DNA from: Bog-473 sp963828505
Lineage (GTDB): Bacteria > Actinomycetota > Acidimicrobiia > Acidimicrobiales > RAAP-2
Assembly: GCA_963828505.1 (NCBI GenBank)
Contig: CAWHFM010000003.1
Span: forward strand, 62,001-126,000
DNA length: 64,000 nt
Direction: 5' to 3'
Below, one piece after another: positions 17,812 to 27,478 of this stretch. Below the pieces are notes generated by a model, which did no database searches, was not told the origin of the DNA, and saw only the letters and a program-made list of their open reading frames with translations. Position 1 is the stretch's first letter. Every line of letters begins with the position of its first letter. Both the position numbers and the translations under genes were made by a program.

Positions 17812-20249
17812 CCGTGGCGCCGGGGAGCGGCGAGCAGGCGGCGACCGCGGAGCCGAGTGAGGCGCAGGCGTCGCTGTTCGACGGATCGGACGAGGCGGCG
17901 GCGGGCGCAGCGGCGGCGGCCGAGGAGCACGACCCCGAGGCCGAGTACGAGGACGAGGACGGTCCCCGCTCCTCTCCACGCCGGGCGCGGCGCTCGCCCA
18001 CCGGGGCGGGCGCGTTCGCCGGCAAGCCCGCGGCCCTGCTCGACGACCTGACACTGCCCCAGCGCGCCGCCGTCGAGCACCGAGGCGGGCCGCTCCTGAT
18101 CGTCGCCGGAGCGGGCTCGGGCAAGACCCGGGTACTGACCCGGCGCATCGCCCACCTGCTGGCGACGGGCGACGCCGCGCCGTGGGGCATCCTCGCCATC
18201 ACCTTCACCAACAAGGCGGCCGGCGAGATGCGCACCCGGGTGGCCGAGCTCGTCGGACCGACAGCCGAGAAGATGTGGGTCTCGACCTTCCACTCGGCCT
18301 GCCTGCGCATGCTGCGCACAAACGCCGACCGGCTCGGGTACCGCTCCGCCTTCACCGTCTACGACGACACCGACTCGCGACGCCTGGTCGAGGTCATCAC
18401 CGCCGAGCTCGGCTTCGACCAGAAGCGGCTGCCGGCGCGGGCGGTGCAGGGCGTGATCAGCCAGGCCAAGTCCGAGTTGGTGGATTTCGAGACCTTCCGC
18501 GAGGAGGCGCGCCGCGGGCCGGATCCCTTCCGCAAGCGCATCGCCGACGTCTACGCGCAGTACCAGGAACGCCTCCACGCCGCCAACGCGCTCGACTTCG
18601 ACGATCTGTTGATGGTCACGGCGAACCTGCTGCAGGCCTTCGACGACGTGCGCACGTCGTACCAGGAGCGGTTCCGCCACATTTTGGTCGACGAGTTCCA
18701 GGACACGAACCACGCCCAGAACGAGATCGTCAAGCTGCTGGGCCAGGCGCACGGGAACGTGTGCGTGGTGGGTGACTCCGACCAGTCGGTGTACCGGTGG
18801 CGCGGGGCCGACATCCGCAACATCCTGGAGTTCGAACGCGCCTTCCCGAACGTGACGACCATTGTGCTGGAGCAGAACTTCCGGTCCACCCAGACCATCC
18901 TGGACGCGGCCAACGCCGTCATCGCGAACAACGTCGGCCGCCAGCCCAAGGAGCTGTTCACGGTCGGCGACTCGGGTGGACCGGTCAAGCGGTATCGAGC
19001 GGAGGACGAACGTGACGAGGCGTCGTGGGTCTCGGGTGAGATCCTCCGTCTCCACGCCTCGGAGGGTCTGACGTGGGGCGACGTGGCGGTCTTCTACCGC
19101 ACCAACGCCCAGAGCCTCCCGCTCGAGACGTCCATGAAGTTCAGCGGCATCCCCTACAAGGTCGTCGGCGGGGCGCGCTTCTACGACCGCCGCGAGATCA
19201 AGGACATTCTCGCCTACGTCCGGGTGCTGGCCAACCCCGACGACGAGATCTCGGCCCGGCGGATCGTCAACGTCCCCAAGCGCGGCATCGGCGACGCGTC
19301 GGTGGCCCGCATGGCGGCCTGGGCGCAGGTCAACGGGACCTCCTTCACCGAGGCGATCGACCGTGCGGCCGAGGCCGGGCTGACCGGCAAAGCGCTCAAA
19401 GGGGCCGAGCAACTGTCGCGAACCCTGACCGAGCTGCGCCCGCTGGTCCAGACGATCAACCCGGCGGACTTCGTGCAGCTGGTGGCGGACCGCACCGGCT
19501 ATCTGGCCGAGCTGGTGGCCGAGCACAGCCACGAGGCGGACGGGCGCATAGAGAACCTGGCCGAGCTCGCCACCCAAGCCAGCGAGTTCGACGACGTCAC
19601 CGGCTTCCTCGAGACGGTGGCGCTGGTGGCCGACTCCGACGAGCTCGACAGCGACGGCACCCGGGTCTCGCTCATGACGCTGCACACGGCCAAGGGGCTG
19701 GAGTACCCGGCCGTGTTCGTGGTCGGGCTGGAGGAGGGGATCTTCCCGCACTTCCGGTCGCTCTCGGAGCCGAGCGAACTCGAGGAGGAACGCCGGCTCT
19801 TCTACGTCGGCATCACGCGGGCCCGGCGCCACCTGGCGATTTCGCATGCGTGGTCGCGCACGACCTGGGGCCGGACCCAACCGGCCATGCCGAGCCGCTT
19901 CGTGGTTGAGGTCCCCTCGCACCTCGTCGACGACGTCGGCCTGGGCTCGCCCCGGAAGGGCACCGGCTACGAGACGCTCTCGGCGGACGAGCACCTCCGG
20001 GGAGCGACCTACGCGCCCGCAGTCCCGCTGTCTGCGGCGTCGGCCGGCCGGCGGTCCGGATCACGTGGCAGCACGGGAGCGGAGGACCTCAACCTCGCCC
20101 CCGGCGACGAGGTCGTGCACGACCACTGGGGCCACGGCGTCGTGCTCGCCGCCAAGGGGGAGGGCTCCCGAGCGCAGGCGACGGTCGACTTCAACTCGGT
20201 AGGAAAGAAGAACCTGCTGCTCTCCGCCACGCCCCTGCGGCGGGCCTGA
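17808..20249 (+). CDS. pcrA: ATP-dependent DNA helicase PcrA/UvrD
   Basis: Superfamily 1A 3'-5' helicase acting in repair and replication restart. 813 residues from the GTG at 17808, which overlaps the guaA stop; a GTG at 17814 is also in frame. A 75-residue acidic, Ala-rich extension precedes the Q-motif (LTLPQRAAVEH). Walker A GAGSGKT is at 101-107, then DEFQDTN (Walker B), VGDSDQSVYRWRGAD, EQNFRS, LHTAKGLEYPAVF and GITRARRHL. The C-terminal tail has the Tudor-like PcrA end (GDEVVHDHWGHGVVL), known to bind RNA polymerase in homologues. No frameshift, unlike many genes further on. Confidence 0.97.
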   Translation: MTVAPGSGEQAATAEPSEAQASLFDGSDEAAAGAAAAAEEHDPEAEYEDEDGPRSSPRRARRSPTGAGAFAGKPAALLDDLTLPQRAAVEHRGGPLLIVAGAGSGKTRVLTRRIAHLLATGDAAPWGILAITFTNKAAGEMRTRVAELVGPTAEKMWVSTFHSACLRMLRTNADRLGYRSAFTVYDDTDSRRLVEVITAELGFDQKRLPARAVQGVISQAKSELVDFETFREEARRGPDPFRKRIADVYAQYQERLHAANALDFDDLLMVTANLLQAFDDVRTSYQERFRHILVDEFQDTNHAQNEIVKLLGQAHGNVCVVGDSDQSVYRWRGADIRNILEFERAFPNVTTIVLEQNFRSTQTILDAANAVIANNVGRQPKELFTVGDSGGPVKRYRAEDERDEASWVSGEILRLHASEGLTWGDVAVFYRTNAQSLPLETSMKFSGIPYKVVGGARFYDRREIKDILAYVRVLANPDDEISARRIVNVPKRGIGDASVARMAAWAQVNGTSFTEAIDRAAEAGLTGKALKGAEQLSRTLTELRPLVQTINPADFVQLVADRTGYLAELVAEHSHEADGRIENLAELATQASEFDDVTGFLETVALVADSDELDSDGTRVSLMTLHTAKGLEYPAVFVVGLEEGIFPHFRSLSEPSELEEERRLFYVGITRARRHLAISHAWSRTTWGRTQPAMPSRFVVEVPSHLVDDVGLGSPRKGTGYETLSADEHLRGATYAPAVPLSAASAGRRSGSRGSTGAEDLNLAPGDEVVHDHWGHGVVLAAKGEGSRAQATVDFNSVGKKNLLLSATPLRRA

Positions 20250-20299
20250 GCCGCCGTCCGCTCCCGCCCTCGACGGCGAGCGCGAGCCGAGGGGGCCCT

Positions 20300-20875
20300 T
20301 CAGCGGCCGATGCGGTAGTGAAGGTGGACCACTCCGCCCGTGAAGCGGTCGACATTCAGCAGCTCGAGCTGGGAACGGAACCGGTCGGGGAGGGCACGCG
20401 TACCACCCCCGACGGTGACGGGTGTGACGAAGAGGTGCATCTCGTCGACCAGCCCCGCCGTCAACGCCTGACCGGCCAGCTCCGGGCCCCCGACTGACAG
20501 GTCGCGTCCCGCTTCGTTCTTCATCCGCTGCACCACGACCGGGTCGAAGGCTCGCTCCATGCGGGTTCTGGAACTCGACGCCGCTTCCAGCGTGGTGGAG
20601 TACACGACCTTGTCCGCGGCAAGCCAGATCTCGGCGAAGTCACGGACCAGCGGCGGCTGGTCCTCGCCCCCCTCGAAGGTCTCCCAGACGAGCATGGTCT
20701 CGTACATCCGACGACCGTAGAGGTAGGTGCCGAAACCCCGCTCGAGATCGTTGACGAAGCCGAGGACCTCGGGATCGGGAGCCGCCCAGCCGAAGTCGCC
20801 GTCCTCGTCGGCGGTGTAGCCGTCGAGCGACATGATGGGCGAGTACACCAACTTCGGTGTGCGGCGCATACCCAT
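20300..20875 (-). CDS. RibD C-terminal / dihydrofolate reductase-like protein
   Basis: 191 residues with the small DHFR-like fold (RibD_C): LVYSPIMSLDGYTADEDG, GRRMYETMLVWE and the NADP-binding segment LSVGGPELAGQAL, then VTVGGGTRAL. In actinobacteria such proteins are common single-gene reductases of unknown substrate, unlike the bifunctional RibD. It converges on pcrA and is divergent from the GT2 gene. Confidence 0.85.
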   Translation of the reverse strand: MGMRRTPKLVYSPIMSLDGYTADEDGDFGWAAPDPEVLGFVNDLERGFGTYLYGRRMYETMLVWETFEGGEDQPPLVRDFAEIWLAADKVVYSTTLEAASSSRTRMERAFDPVVVQRMKNEAGRDLSVGGPELAGQALTAGLVDEMHLFVTPVTVGGGTRALPDRFRSQLELLNVDRFTGGVVHLHYRIGR

Positions 20876-20945
20876 TGAGCGTCTCTACCACGATGAGCCG
20901 GGCCGGACGGCCTGCGGGCGTGAAGTCGTGTCGGAATGGCCTCGA

Positions 20946-21824
20946 ATGTTCGGAGAGTGCCGTCACCTGGGCTGGTACATTGACCCGATCATCAGCGTCG
21001 TCGTGCCCGTACGCGACGGGCTTCCATGGCTCGATGACCAGCTGGCGGCGCTCGCGGAACAGCAATGCGACGAGCCGTGGGAGGTCGTCGTGGCCGAGAA
21101 CGGCTCACGTGACGAAAGCGCGGCCCTGGCGCGCGGTTGGGCGAGCCGTTGCACGGCCATCCGGGTGATCGACGCCTCGGCCAGAGCCGGGCCGGCGGCG
21201 GCGCGCAACGTGGGAGTGCACGCGGCGCGGGGTGAGCTTCTGGCGTTCTGCGACGCCGACGATATCGTCCGGCCCGGTTGGTTGAACGCGTATGTCACTG
21301 CCCTGGCGGCCGCCGACGTGGTTGCCGGGTACTTCGACCTCTACTCTCTGAACGGTGGGGTCGAGGGTCAACCGGGTCCTGCGGCCACGAGCCAGCTCGG
21401 TTTTCTGCCGGCGGGCCTCGCCGCCAATTTGGCCGTCCGTCGCGAAGCATTCATGGCCGTCGGCGGGTTCGACGAGGCCCTGATCGTGGGCGAGGACATC
21501 GACTTCTGCTGGCGATTGCAGCTGGCGGGATACCGATTTGCCCTCACCGAATCGGCGGTTGTGGCTCGACGAGAGCGGACAGATCTTCGAGGGGTGTTTG
21601 CCCGTGCCCTCGCCTACGGGAGGTCCGGACCAAATCTGTACAGGCGTTACCGCGGACAAGGGGCGACCCGGGACCTCGCCGGGACGGCGAGATCTTGGGT
21701 CTGGTTGATCGTGTCGCTGCCCCGACTCGGACGTGCCGACATCCGGCAGCAGTGGGTTCGCGCCGCCGCCGTTCGCCTCGGCCGTCTCTCGGGGTCCCTG
21801 AGGGAGCGCGTCTTCTTCCCTTGA
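20946..21824 (+). CDS. Glycosyltransferase family 2
   Basis: About 292 residues from the ATG at 20946. An earlier start would overlap the divergent reductase gene. The GT-A nucleotide-sugar site is shown by IISVVVPVRDG, VVVAENGSRDESA and the metal-binding FCDADDIV, followed by GFDEALIVGEDIDFCWRLQL, typical of GT2 rhamnosyl- and hexosyltransferases. It stands apart from the main glycan locus, between housekeeping genes, and may act on an envelope polymer. Acceptor unknown. Confidence 0.85.
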   Translation: MFGECRHLGWYIDPIISVVVPVRDGLPWLDDQLAALAEQQCDEPWEVVVAENGSRDESAALARGWASRCTAIRVIDASARAGPAAARNVGVHAARGELLAFCDADDIVRPGWLNAYVTALAAADVVAGYFDLYSLNGGVEGQPGPAATSQLGFLPAGLAANLAVRREAFMAVGGFDEALIVGEDIDFCWRLQLAGYRFALTESAVVARRERTDLRGVFARALAYGRSGPNLYRRYRGQGATRDLAGTARSWVWLIVSLPRLGRADIRQQWVRAAAVRLGRLSGSLRERVFFP

Positions 21825-21951
21825 ATCCACTGCAGGCTCAGGGCAGCACCCTTTTCAGCGGGTGCCGGGGAGGAGGGGCGGCGGTCCAAAGCCGGCCCGG
21901 CCCCGCCCGGTCTGGCGCCGGGGCGGAAGGCGTCCGTATCCTTGGGCCCGC

Positions 21952-22368
21952 ATGAAACGTCCCTACCGGGTGGTCGTGGCCAAGCCTGGTCTTGACGGTC
22001 ACGACCGGGGCGCCAAGGTCATCGCCCGTGCTCTGCGCGACAGCGGGTTCGAGGTGGTCTACACCGGCCTGCACCAGACCCCCGAGCAGGTGGTTCAAGC
22101 TGTGGTGCAGGAGGACGCGGACGCCGTCGGGCTTTCGCTCCTGTCCGGGGCCCATCTCACCCTGGTGCCCAGGGTGGTCGCCGAGCTGGAGGAGGCGGGC
22201 CGGGGCGATGTGCTCGTCATGGTCGGAGGGATCATCCCTGCGGCGGACATCCCGGTCCTCAAGGAGAACGGGGTGGCCCAGGTGTTCACTCCCGGGGCGC
22301 CGCTCGACTCCATCGGATCGTGGCTGGCCGACGCCCTCGACGCTCGCGAGGAGGCGCTCGAGGTTTGA
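21952..22368 (+). CDS. Stand-alone cobalamin-binding domain, methylmalonyl-CoA mutase small-subunit type
   Basis: 138 residues containing only the B12-binding Rossmann-like domain: KPGLDGHDRGAKVIARALRD with the DxHxxG motif (Asp15, His17, Gly20; His17 is the lower cobalt ligand), then SLLSGAH and VGGIIPAADIP. It corresponds to the C-terminal domain or small subunit of methylmalonyl-/isobutyryl-CoA mutase. No large catalytic subunit is in the window. Its place upstream of sucCD suggests a methylmalonyl-CoA to succinyl-CoA to succinate route; that link is inference from position. Confidence 0.88.
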   Translation: MKRPYRVVVAKPGLDGHDRGAKVIARALRDSGFEVVYTGLHQTPEQVVQAVVQEDADAVGLSLLSGAHLTLVPRVVAELEEAGRGDVLVMVGGIIPAADIPVLKENGVAQVFTPGAPLDSIGSWLADALDAREEALEV

Positions 22369-22431
22369 ACCCCGGCGGCGAGGGCACGGGCCGGCTGCCG
22401 CCCCTCCCCATCAGCGGCGGGCGGACCAGCT

Positions 22432-22533
22432 CGAGACGCACCGACACACCGAACACCGAACACCGAACACCGACACGACACCGAACCCGACACCCGACAC
22501 ACGAGACACCGACACAAGGAGACAGCACCGAAG
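22432..22533 (+). promoter_or_regulatory. 102-nt T-free leader of sucC with ACACCGA repeats
   Basis: The + strand from 22432 to the first base of the sucC GTG contains no T at all. It includes four perfect ACACCGA units at 22446-22473 and several degenerate ones. The transcript would carry a U-free, probably unstructured leader that ends in the AAGGAG ribosome-binding site (22516-22521). Confidence 0.75.
22446..22473. repeat. ACACCGA tandem repeat (4 copies)
   Basis: Four exact head-to-tail 7-mers in the sucC leader, with degenerate continuations on both sides. Confidence 0.9.
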
Positions 22534-23675
22534 TGGACCTCTACGAGTACCAGGGCAAGCAGTACTTCGCCCGGTTCGGCATCCCGACGTCGCCCGGCGG
22601 AGTGGCCGACACGGTGGACGAGGCTGTCGAGCAAGCGGACGCGGCCGGCTACCCGGTCGTCGTCAAGGCGCAGGTGAAGGTGGGAGGCCGCGGCAAGGCG
22701 GGCGGGGTGAAGCTGGCCGCCGACGTGGATGAGGTCCGTCTCCACGCCGGCAACATCCTCGGGCTCGACATCAAGGGCCACGTAGTGAAGCGGCTCTGGG
22801 TGGAGCACGCATCCGACATTGAGAAGGAGTACTACGCCAGCTTCACCCTCGACCGGCCGGCGAAGCTCCATCTCGGGATGCTCTCGGCCGAGGGCGGCGT
22901 CGAGATCGAAGACGTGGCCGCCACCAACCCGGACGCCATCGCCAAGATCCACGTCGACCCCACCGTGGGCCTGACCGAAGAGGCGGCGCGCGAGTGGGTC
23001 GACCGGGCCGAACTCGACCCCGAGGCGCGGGAGCAGGCCGCTACATTGCTCGTGCGCCTCTACCACTGCTACGTCGAGGGCGACTGCGACCTGGCCGAGA
23101 TCAACCCGCTGATCCTCACCCCCCAGGGCAACGTCCACACGCTCGATGCCAAGGTCACGCTGGACGAGAACGCGTCGTTCCGCCACCCCGAGTGGGAGGA
23201 GTTCGAGGACGACAGCGACGTCGATCCCAGGGAGAAGATGGCCAGGGAAAAGGGCCTCAACTACATCGGGCTCTCGGGGACGGTGGGCATCATCGCCAAC
23301 GGCGCGGGCTTGGCCATGTCGACCCTCGATGTGGTGACCCAGGCCGGCGGACAGGCGGCGAACTTCCTCGACATCGGAGGCGGGGCCAACGCGGACGTGA
23401 TGGCCGCCGCACTCGAGGTGATCAACGCCGACCCGGCTGTCAAGTCAATCTTGGTGAACATCTTCGGCGGCATCACGCGGGTGGACGAGGTGGCCAAGGG
23501 GATCATTGAGGCCATGAGCCGGGTCACCCTGAAGTCCCCCGTGGTCATGCGCCTCGACGGTACCAACGCCGAGGCGGGCCGGGCCCTCCTGGCCGACCAC
23601 CTGTCGGAGACCCTGATCGCCGAGCCCACCATGCTCGACGCCGCCCGGCACGCCGTCGCCCTGGCCCAGGCCTGA
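22533..23675 (+). CDS. sucC: Succinyl-CoA synthetase (ADP-forming) beta subunit
   Basis: 380 residues; with SucD interconverts succinyl-CoA and succinate with substrate-level phosphorylation in the TCA cycle. ATP-grasp domain beginning VDLYEYQGKQYFARFGIP, VVVKAQVKVGGRGKAGGVKL (nucleotide loop), CDLAEINPL (metal ligands), and the CoA-ligase domain with GGGANADVM and VNIFGGITR. The GTG start is set by homology and by AAGGAG 11 bases upstream. sucD follows after 49 bases. Confidence 0.97.
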   Translation: MDLYEYQGKQYFARFGIPTSPGGVADTVDEAVEQADAAGYPVVVKAQVKVGGRGKAGGVKLAADVDEVRLHAGNILGLDIKGHVVKRLWVEHASDIEKEYYASFTLDRPAKLHLGMLSAEGGVEIEDVAATNPDAIAKIHVDPTVGLTEEAAREWVDRAELDPEAREQAATLLVRLYHCYVEGDCDLAEINPLILTPQGNVHTLDAKVTLDENASFRHPEWEEFEDDSDVDPREKMAREKGLNYIGLSGTVGIIANGAGLAMSTLDVVTQAGGQAANFLDIGGGANADVMAAALEVINADPAVKSILVNIFGGITRVDEVAKGIIEAMSRVTLKSPVVMRLDGTNAEAGRALLADHLSETLIAEPTMLDAARHAVALAQA

Positions 23676-23724
23676 GCGCTCGGGCGACGCCGGCACAACT
23701 GATCGAAACCACAGAGAGGAAAGC

Positions 23725-24618
23725 ATGAGCATCTTCGTCGACGAGACCACCACGGTCGTGATCCAGGGCATCAGCCCCACGAGCCAGGGCCTCTTCCACG
23801 GCCTGCGCAACAAGGCCTATGGCACCAAGGTGGTGGCCGGAACCAATCCCAAGCGCGGGGGCGAGGAGATCGAGGGCATCCCCGTCTTCGCCTCGGTGGC
23901 CGACGCGGTGCGGGAGACCGGAGCGACGGCGTCGTTCATTTCGGTGCCGCCCCGCGGCGCAGCCGACGCCATCGTGGAGGCGGCGGAGGCCGGCATCGCC
24001 TTCATCGTCTGCATCACCGAGGGGATCCCGGCCCAGGACGAGGCGGTGGCGTACAACCGGCTGGTCGAGGACTACCCGGGCACCCGGCTGCTCGGGCCCA
24101 ACTGCCCCGGCATCATCAGCCCGGGCAAGTGCAACATCGGAATCACCTCGGGCGACATCGCGCTGGCGGGCGGGCCGGTGGGGATTGTGTCGCGCTCGGG
24201 CACATTGACCTACCAAGCCCTGCACGAGCTCTCCCAGCAGGGCATCGGCCAGACGACCTGCGTCGGCATCGGTGGGGACCCGGTCCCCGGTACCAACTTC
24301 ATCGACTGCCTGCGTGCCTTCGAGGACGACCCCGAGACGAAGGCGGTCATGATGATCGGCGAGATCGGAGGCTCCGAGGAGGAGCGCGCGGCCGAGTTCA
24401 TCGCCGCCACCATGACCAAGCCGGTCGCCGCCTACGTCGCGGGCGTCACCGCGCCCCCGGGCCGCAAGATGGGTCACGCCGGTGCCATCATCTCGGGCTC
24501 CCAGGGCACGGCGCAGGCCAAGATGGATGCGCTGTCGGCCGCCGGGGTGCAGGTGGCACAGAACCCGACCGAGTGCGGGGAGAAGATGGTCGCCATCGTG
24601 CGCGGACTCGGCTCTTAG
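23725..24618 (+). CDS. sucD: Succinyl-CoA synthetase alpha subunit
   Basis: 297 residues. CoA-binding Rossmann domain (VVIQGISPTSQGLFHG), LLGPNCPGIISPGKCNIGI, SRSGTLTYQ, and the active-site histidine His251 in GRKMGHAGAIISG, phosphorylated during catalysis. GAGAGGAAA ribosome-binding site. After sucD the synteny usual in actinobacteria (sucD then purN) is interrupted by about 10.7 kb of accessory genes. Confidence 0.97.
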   Translation: MSIFVDETTTVVIQGISPTSQGLFHGLRNKAYGTKVVAGTNPKRGGEEIEGIPVFASVADAVRETGATASFISVPPRGAADAIVEAAEAGIAFIVCITEGIPAQDEAVAYNRLVEDYPGTRLLGPNCPGIISPGKCNIGITSGDIALAGGPVGIVSRSGTLTYQALHELSQQGIGQTTCVGIGGDPVPGTNFIDCLRAFEDDPETKAVMMIGEIGGSEEERAAEFIAATMTKPVAAYVAGVTAPPGRKMGHAGAIISGSQGTAQAKMDALSAAGVQVAQNPTECGEKMVAIVRGLGS

Positions 24619-24784
24619 ATCGATGCCGCCGCGCCCATGGGTTTGTACTCTGCAGTCTGCGCAATGAGTTGATTGGCCTGAACTTCCTCTGGGGTCACGC
24701 TCGAATTCTTGACGTTGGCTCGGAGTGCCCCGCGAACTTCCCGAGCCACCATGCGACGCAGCGGTCACTGCTACGTTCTTCCAC

Positions 24785-26438
24785 GTGCTGACCGACGGTC
24801 GAAATATTCCCGCAAACACGGCGTTTGTTGTCGATCTCTGCATCATCGGGACTGGGCCAGCCGCTCTCGACAATTGCGCAGGAGCTGACTGGTTCCGGGT
24901 TGAAGATTCTTTTGATCGAGCGTGGTGATTCGACCGCTCAGCCGGCCGCCGATCTGAAATCGGATCTGGAGTTCGAGAGTCCCCATCTTCGTTTGCGTCA
25001 GACCATTCTCCGCAATCAATTCGGTGGTATGGCGGCAACTTGGAGACCGCTTCTACCCGACGGATCTCGCGGTGCTCGCTACCTGCCATTGGATCCCATC
25101 GACTTCGAGACCCGATACTGGGTTCCGCACAGCGGATGGCCGGTCACGTTTGATCAAATGGCCCCGTACTACGACCGTGCCCGGAAGCTGTGCGGCATCG
25201 AGTCCTTCGACTTCCACGGTCCACTACCCGAGACCAGCCGCGTACCCTTGTCAAGTCCCTCAGGAGAGTTGGTGACTCGGCTCGACCAGTTGGGACCGGC
25301 GACAGTCTTCACCAGCCGGCCGCTGGCCGAACTGACCAGGTCCGACGAAGTTCATGTGGTGACGAACGCAGTCGCAGTCGAACTCACGTCTGCAGAGGGT
25401 AATGACGACGGTATGGCGACCACCTCGGTGCGAACGCCGGGCGGTCGCCCCGTCACCGTCCGCAGTCGAGTTGTCGTCCTGGCGGCGGGAGCAATCGAGA
25501 ACGCTCGTCTTCTCCTCAACTCGACGACTGAGTATTCGACCGGTCTCGGGAACCAGTGCGACAACGTGGGCCGATTCTTCATGGAACACCCTCGAGTCTT
25601 ACTCGGTCGCGGTTCTTTTCTCCGACTCGGGGCCATGGACCTGTATGAGCCGCACAACCTCGGGGGACAAATCGTCGAGGGGAAGCTCACGCTCTCCGAG
25701 AAAGTGCTTCGTCGCGAGGAACTGCTCAACGGCAACGCCTATGTCGTCTCGGATCGTCACTTGTCGACGCCGCAGGTGCATGCACAGAGGTCGATTCGTA
25801 TGGCTATCAACTCGATCCGGCGCAGACGAAATTTACAAGGCGTTCGAGGGCACCTGGCCATGGCCAGCCGTCAAGCGCCTTCTCTCGCCTGGCACCACTT
25901 GCATCGCTACCTGAACCGCACTGAGGACGCAGCCCTGGGTTCCGAAAATCGGACCGGCATGGTCGCGAGATCGTTCGAGCTGATCTATCAACCGGAACAG
26001 GCTCCAAACCGCGCCAATCGAGTGACCCTTTCTGAGCGGCGGGACGCGCTTGGCTACCCGATCGCACACCTCTCTTGGCGGTGGTCCGCAATAGATCTTC
26101 TCAGCATCCGGCGTGCGGGGCAGATCCTCGTTTCTGAGCTTCGAGCATGTGGCGTGGCTGATGTCGTCGAGCAAGAAGACGGCATGTTCCCCCAAGGCGA
26201 GGGGGCGCCACGTCCCGGCCCGGGAACCGACCACCACCTTCTCGGCACGACGCGAATGCATGACATTCCCCGCCACGGCGTCGTCGATCGCGCCTGCAGA
26301 GTCCATGGGTCGTCGTCTGTCTATGTGGCCGGCTCCTCAGTGTTTCCGACAGGGGGTAACGCCAATCCCACGCTGACCGTGGTGGCGCTCGCCCTACGTC
26401 TCGCTGACGAAATGCGCCGCATTCTGCGCACCGCGTGA
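24785..26438 (+). CDS. GMC-family oxidoreductase (frameshifted near N-terminus)
   Basis: FAD-dependent alcohol/sugar oxidoreductase of the GMC superfamily, about 550 residues when repaired. The GTG at 24785 begins VLTDGRNIPANTAFVVDLCI, then IGTGPAA (dinucleotide-binding Gly motif). The frame then changes near 24860-24870 to TIAQELTGSGLKILLIERGD, which completes the Rossmann fold. Later blocks are NQFGGMAATWRPL, VLAAGAIENARLLL and the C-terminal HLLGTTRMHD...VYVAGSSVFPTGGNANPTLT. One extra base (or two missing) explains the break. G+C is visibly lower than in sucCD, suggesting acquisition. The substrate is unknown; neighbours in glycan or secondary-metabolite loci oxidise sugars or alcohols. 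Confidence 0.82.
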
Positions 26439-26483
26439 TGGGATCTCGGCAAGCACTGACCACGCGGGCGGTAATGTAGGCGC

Positions 26484-27440
26484 ATGGAAATCGGACTCGA
26501 CATCCAAGGACAGGACGGCCTCGACTGGCCGAGGTGGCGCAAGATCCTTGGCCGGGTCGACCGCCTCGGTTTCTCCTCGCTGTTCAGATCCGATCACTAC
26601 TACGTCGGGGCGCAGAGGGATTCCCTGGAGTTGTTCCTGTCGTTGGTCCTTGCCGCAACCGATACAACATCGCTGCGGTTCGGTTCTTTGGTTACTCCGG
26701 TGACGTTTCGTCGCCCCGTCGACGTGGCCCGTATGGCGGCGCAAATCGACACCCTCAGTGGTGGTCGATTCGTTCTCGGGATCGGGATCGGTTGGTACAG
26801 GCGTGAGCACAACGCCTACGGCATCCCCTTTCCCCCAGTCCGCGAACGCTTCGAACGCCTGGAAGAAGCAATCGCGGTTTATCGGCTGGTCTGGGGCGAG
26901 CTACCCGCGACCTTCGACGGTCGGTACTACACGTTGAAGGATGTCGATTGTCGACCGAAACCGGTCTCCGGGCGTGTTCCACTCATCATCGGTGGCACAG
27001 GCGAACAGTTGACGCTGAAGATCGTCGCCCAGTACGCCGACGAATGGTGTTCGGAGTGTTTATCCGTAGAGGACTACGCCCGAAAAGTGGCGGTGCTCGA
27101 GCGGCATTGCGAATCGGTCTCGCGCGACCCGGCTTCGATCCGCCGCTCCATGGTCATTACCGGAGACTTCGTCCCGTCGTTGCGCAAAACCGTGCGTGGG
27201 TCGGCGAGGCAAGCTCTTCACACGAGCAAGATCCGACCGATGGCGTCGAAGAAGAACTTCAGCGTTCAGCCGAGGATGGGAGGCTTCGTAGTTGGGGGTC
27301 GCCAGCAGATAGTCGATGAGCTGGCCAAGTACGCGCGGTTTGGGCTTCAGGAAGCGGTTTTTCGGTGCAACGACATCGCGTCGGACGCCGAGCCGGAATA
27401 CCTGGCGGCGGAAATCATTCCGTCGGCCAAGGACATCTGA
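26484..27440 (+). CDS. LLM-class (probably F420-dependent) oxidoreductase
   Basis: 318 residues. A luciferase-like TIM barrel: MEIGLDIQGQDGLDWPRWRK, LRFGSLVTPVTFRRPVDVAR, LSGGRFVLGIGIGWYRREH, PLIIGGTGEQLTLKIVAQYADEW. This matches actinobacterial F420-dependent LLM proteins rather than bacterial luciferase. The reaction is not predictable. It lies 45 bp after the GMC gene in the same orientation, so the two may be co-transcribed redox enzymes. Lower G+C than the backbone. Confidence 0.87.
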   Translation: MEIGLDIQGQDGLDWPRWRKILGRVDRLGFSSLFRSDHYYVGAQRDSLELFLSLVLAATDTTSLRFGSLVTPVTFRRPVDVARMAAQIDTLSGGRFVLGIGIGWYRREHNAYGIPFPPVRERFERLEEAIAVYRLVWGELPATFDGRYYTLKDVDCRPKPVSGRVPLIIGGTGEQLTLKIVAQYADEWCSECLSVEDYARKVAVLERHCESVSRDPASIRRSMVITGDFVPSLRKTVRGSARQALHTSKIRPMASKKNFSVQPRMGGFVVGGRQQIVDELAKYARFGLQEAVFRCNDIASDAEPEYLAAEIIPSAKDI

Positions 27441-27478
27441 GGATTACCGAGGCGCTCCCTCAGCCGCGACCCGAGTGT

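Noticed and set aside
16168..18054. 628-codon minus-strand frame across guaA
   Set aside because: Antisense shadow of guaA and the pcrA start; no domain character.
17700..19994. 764-codon minus-strand frame across pcrA
   Set aside because: Antisense to an unmistakable helicase; composition (Arg/Val/His-rich, no motifs) is that of an antisense high-G+C frame.
24619..24784. Possible methyltransferase fragment (peptide GHARILDVGS) after sucD
   Set aside because: Ten residues resembling motif I are not enough, and no neighbouring motif is present in any frame.
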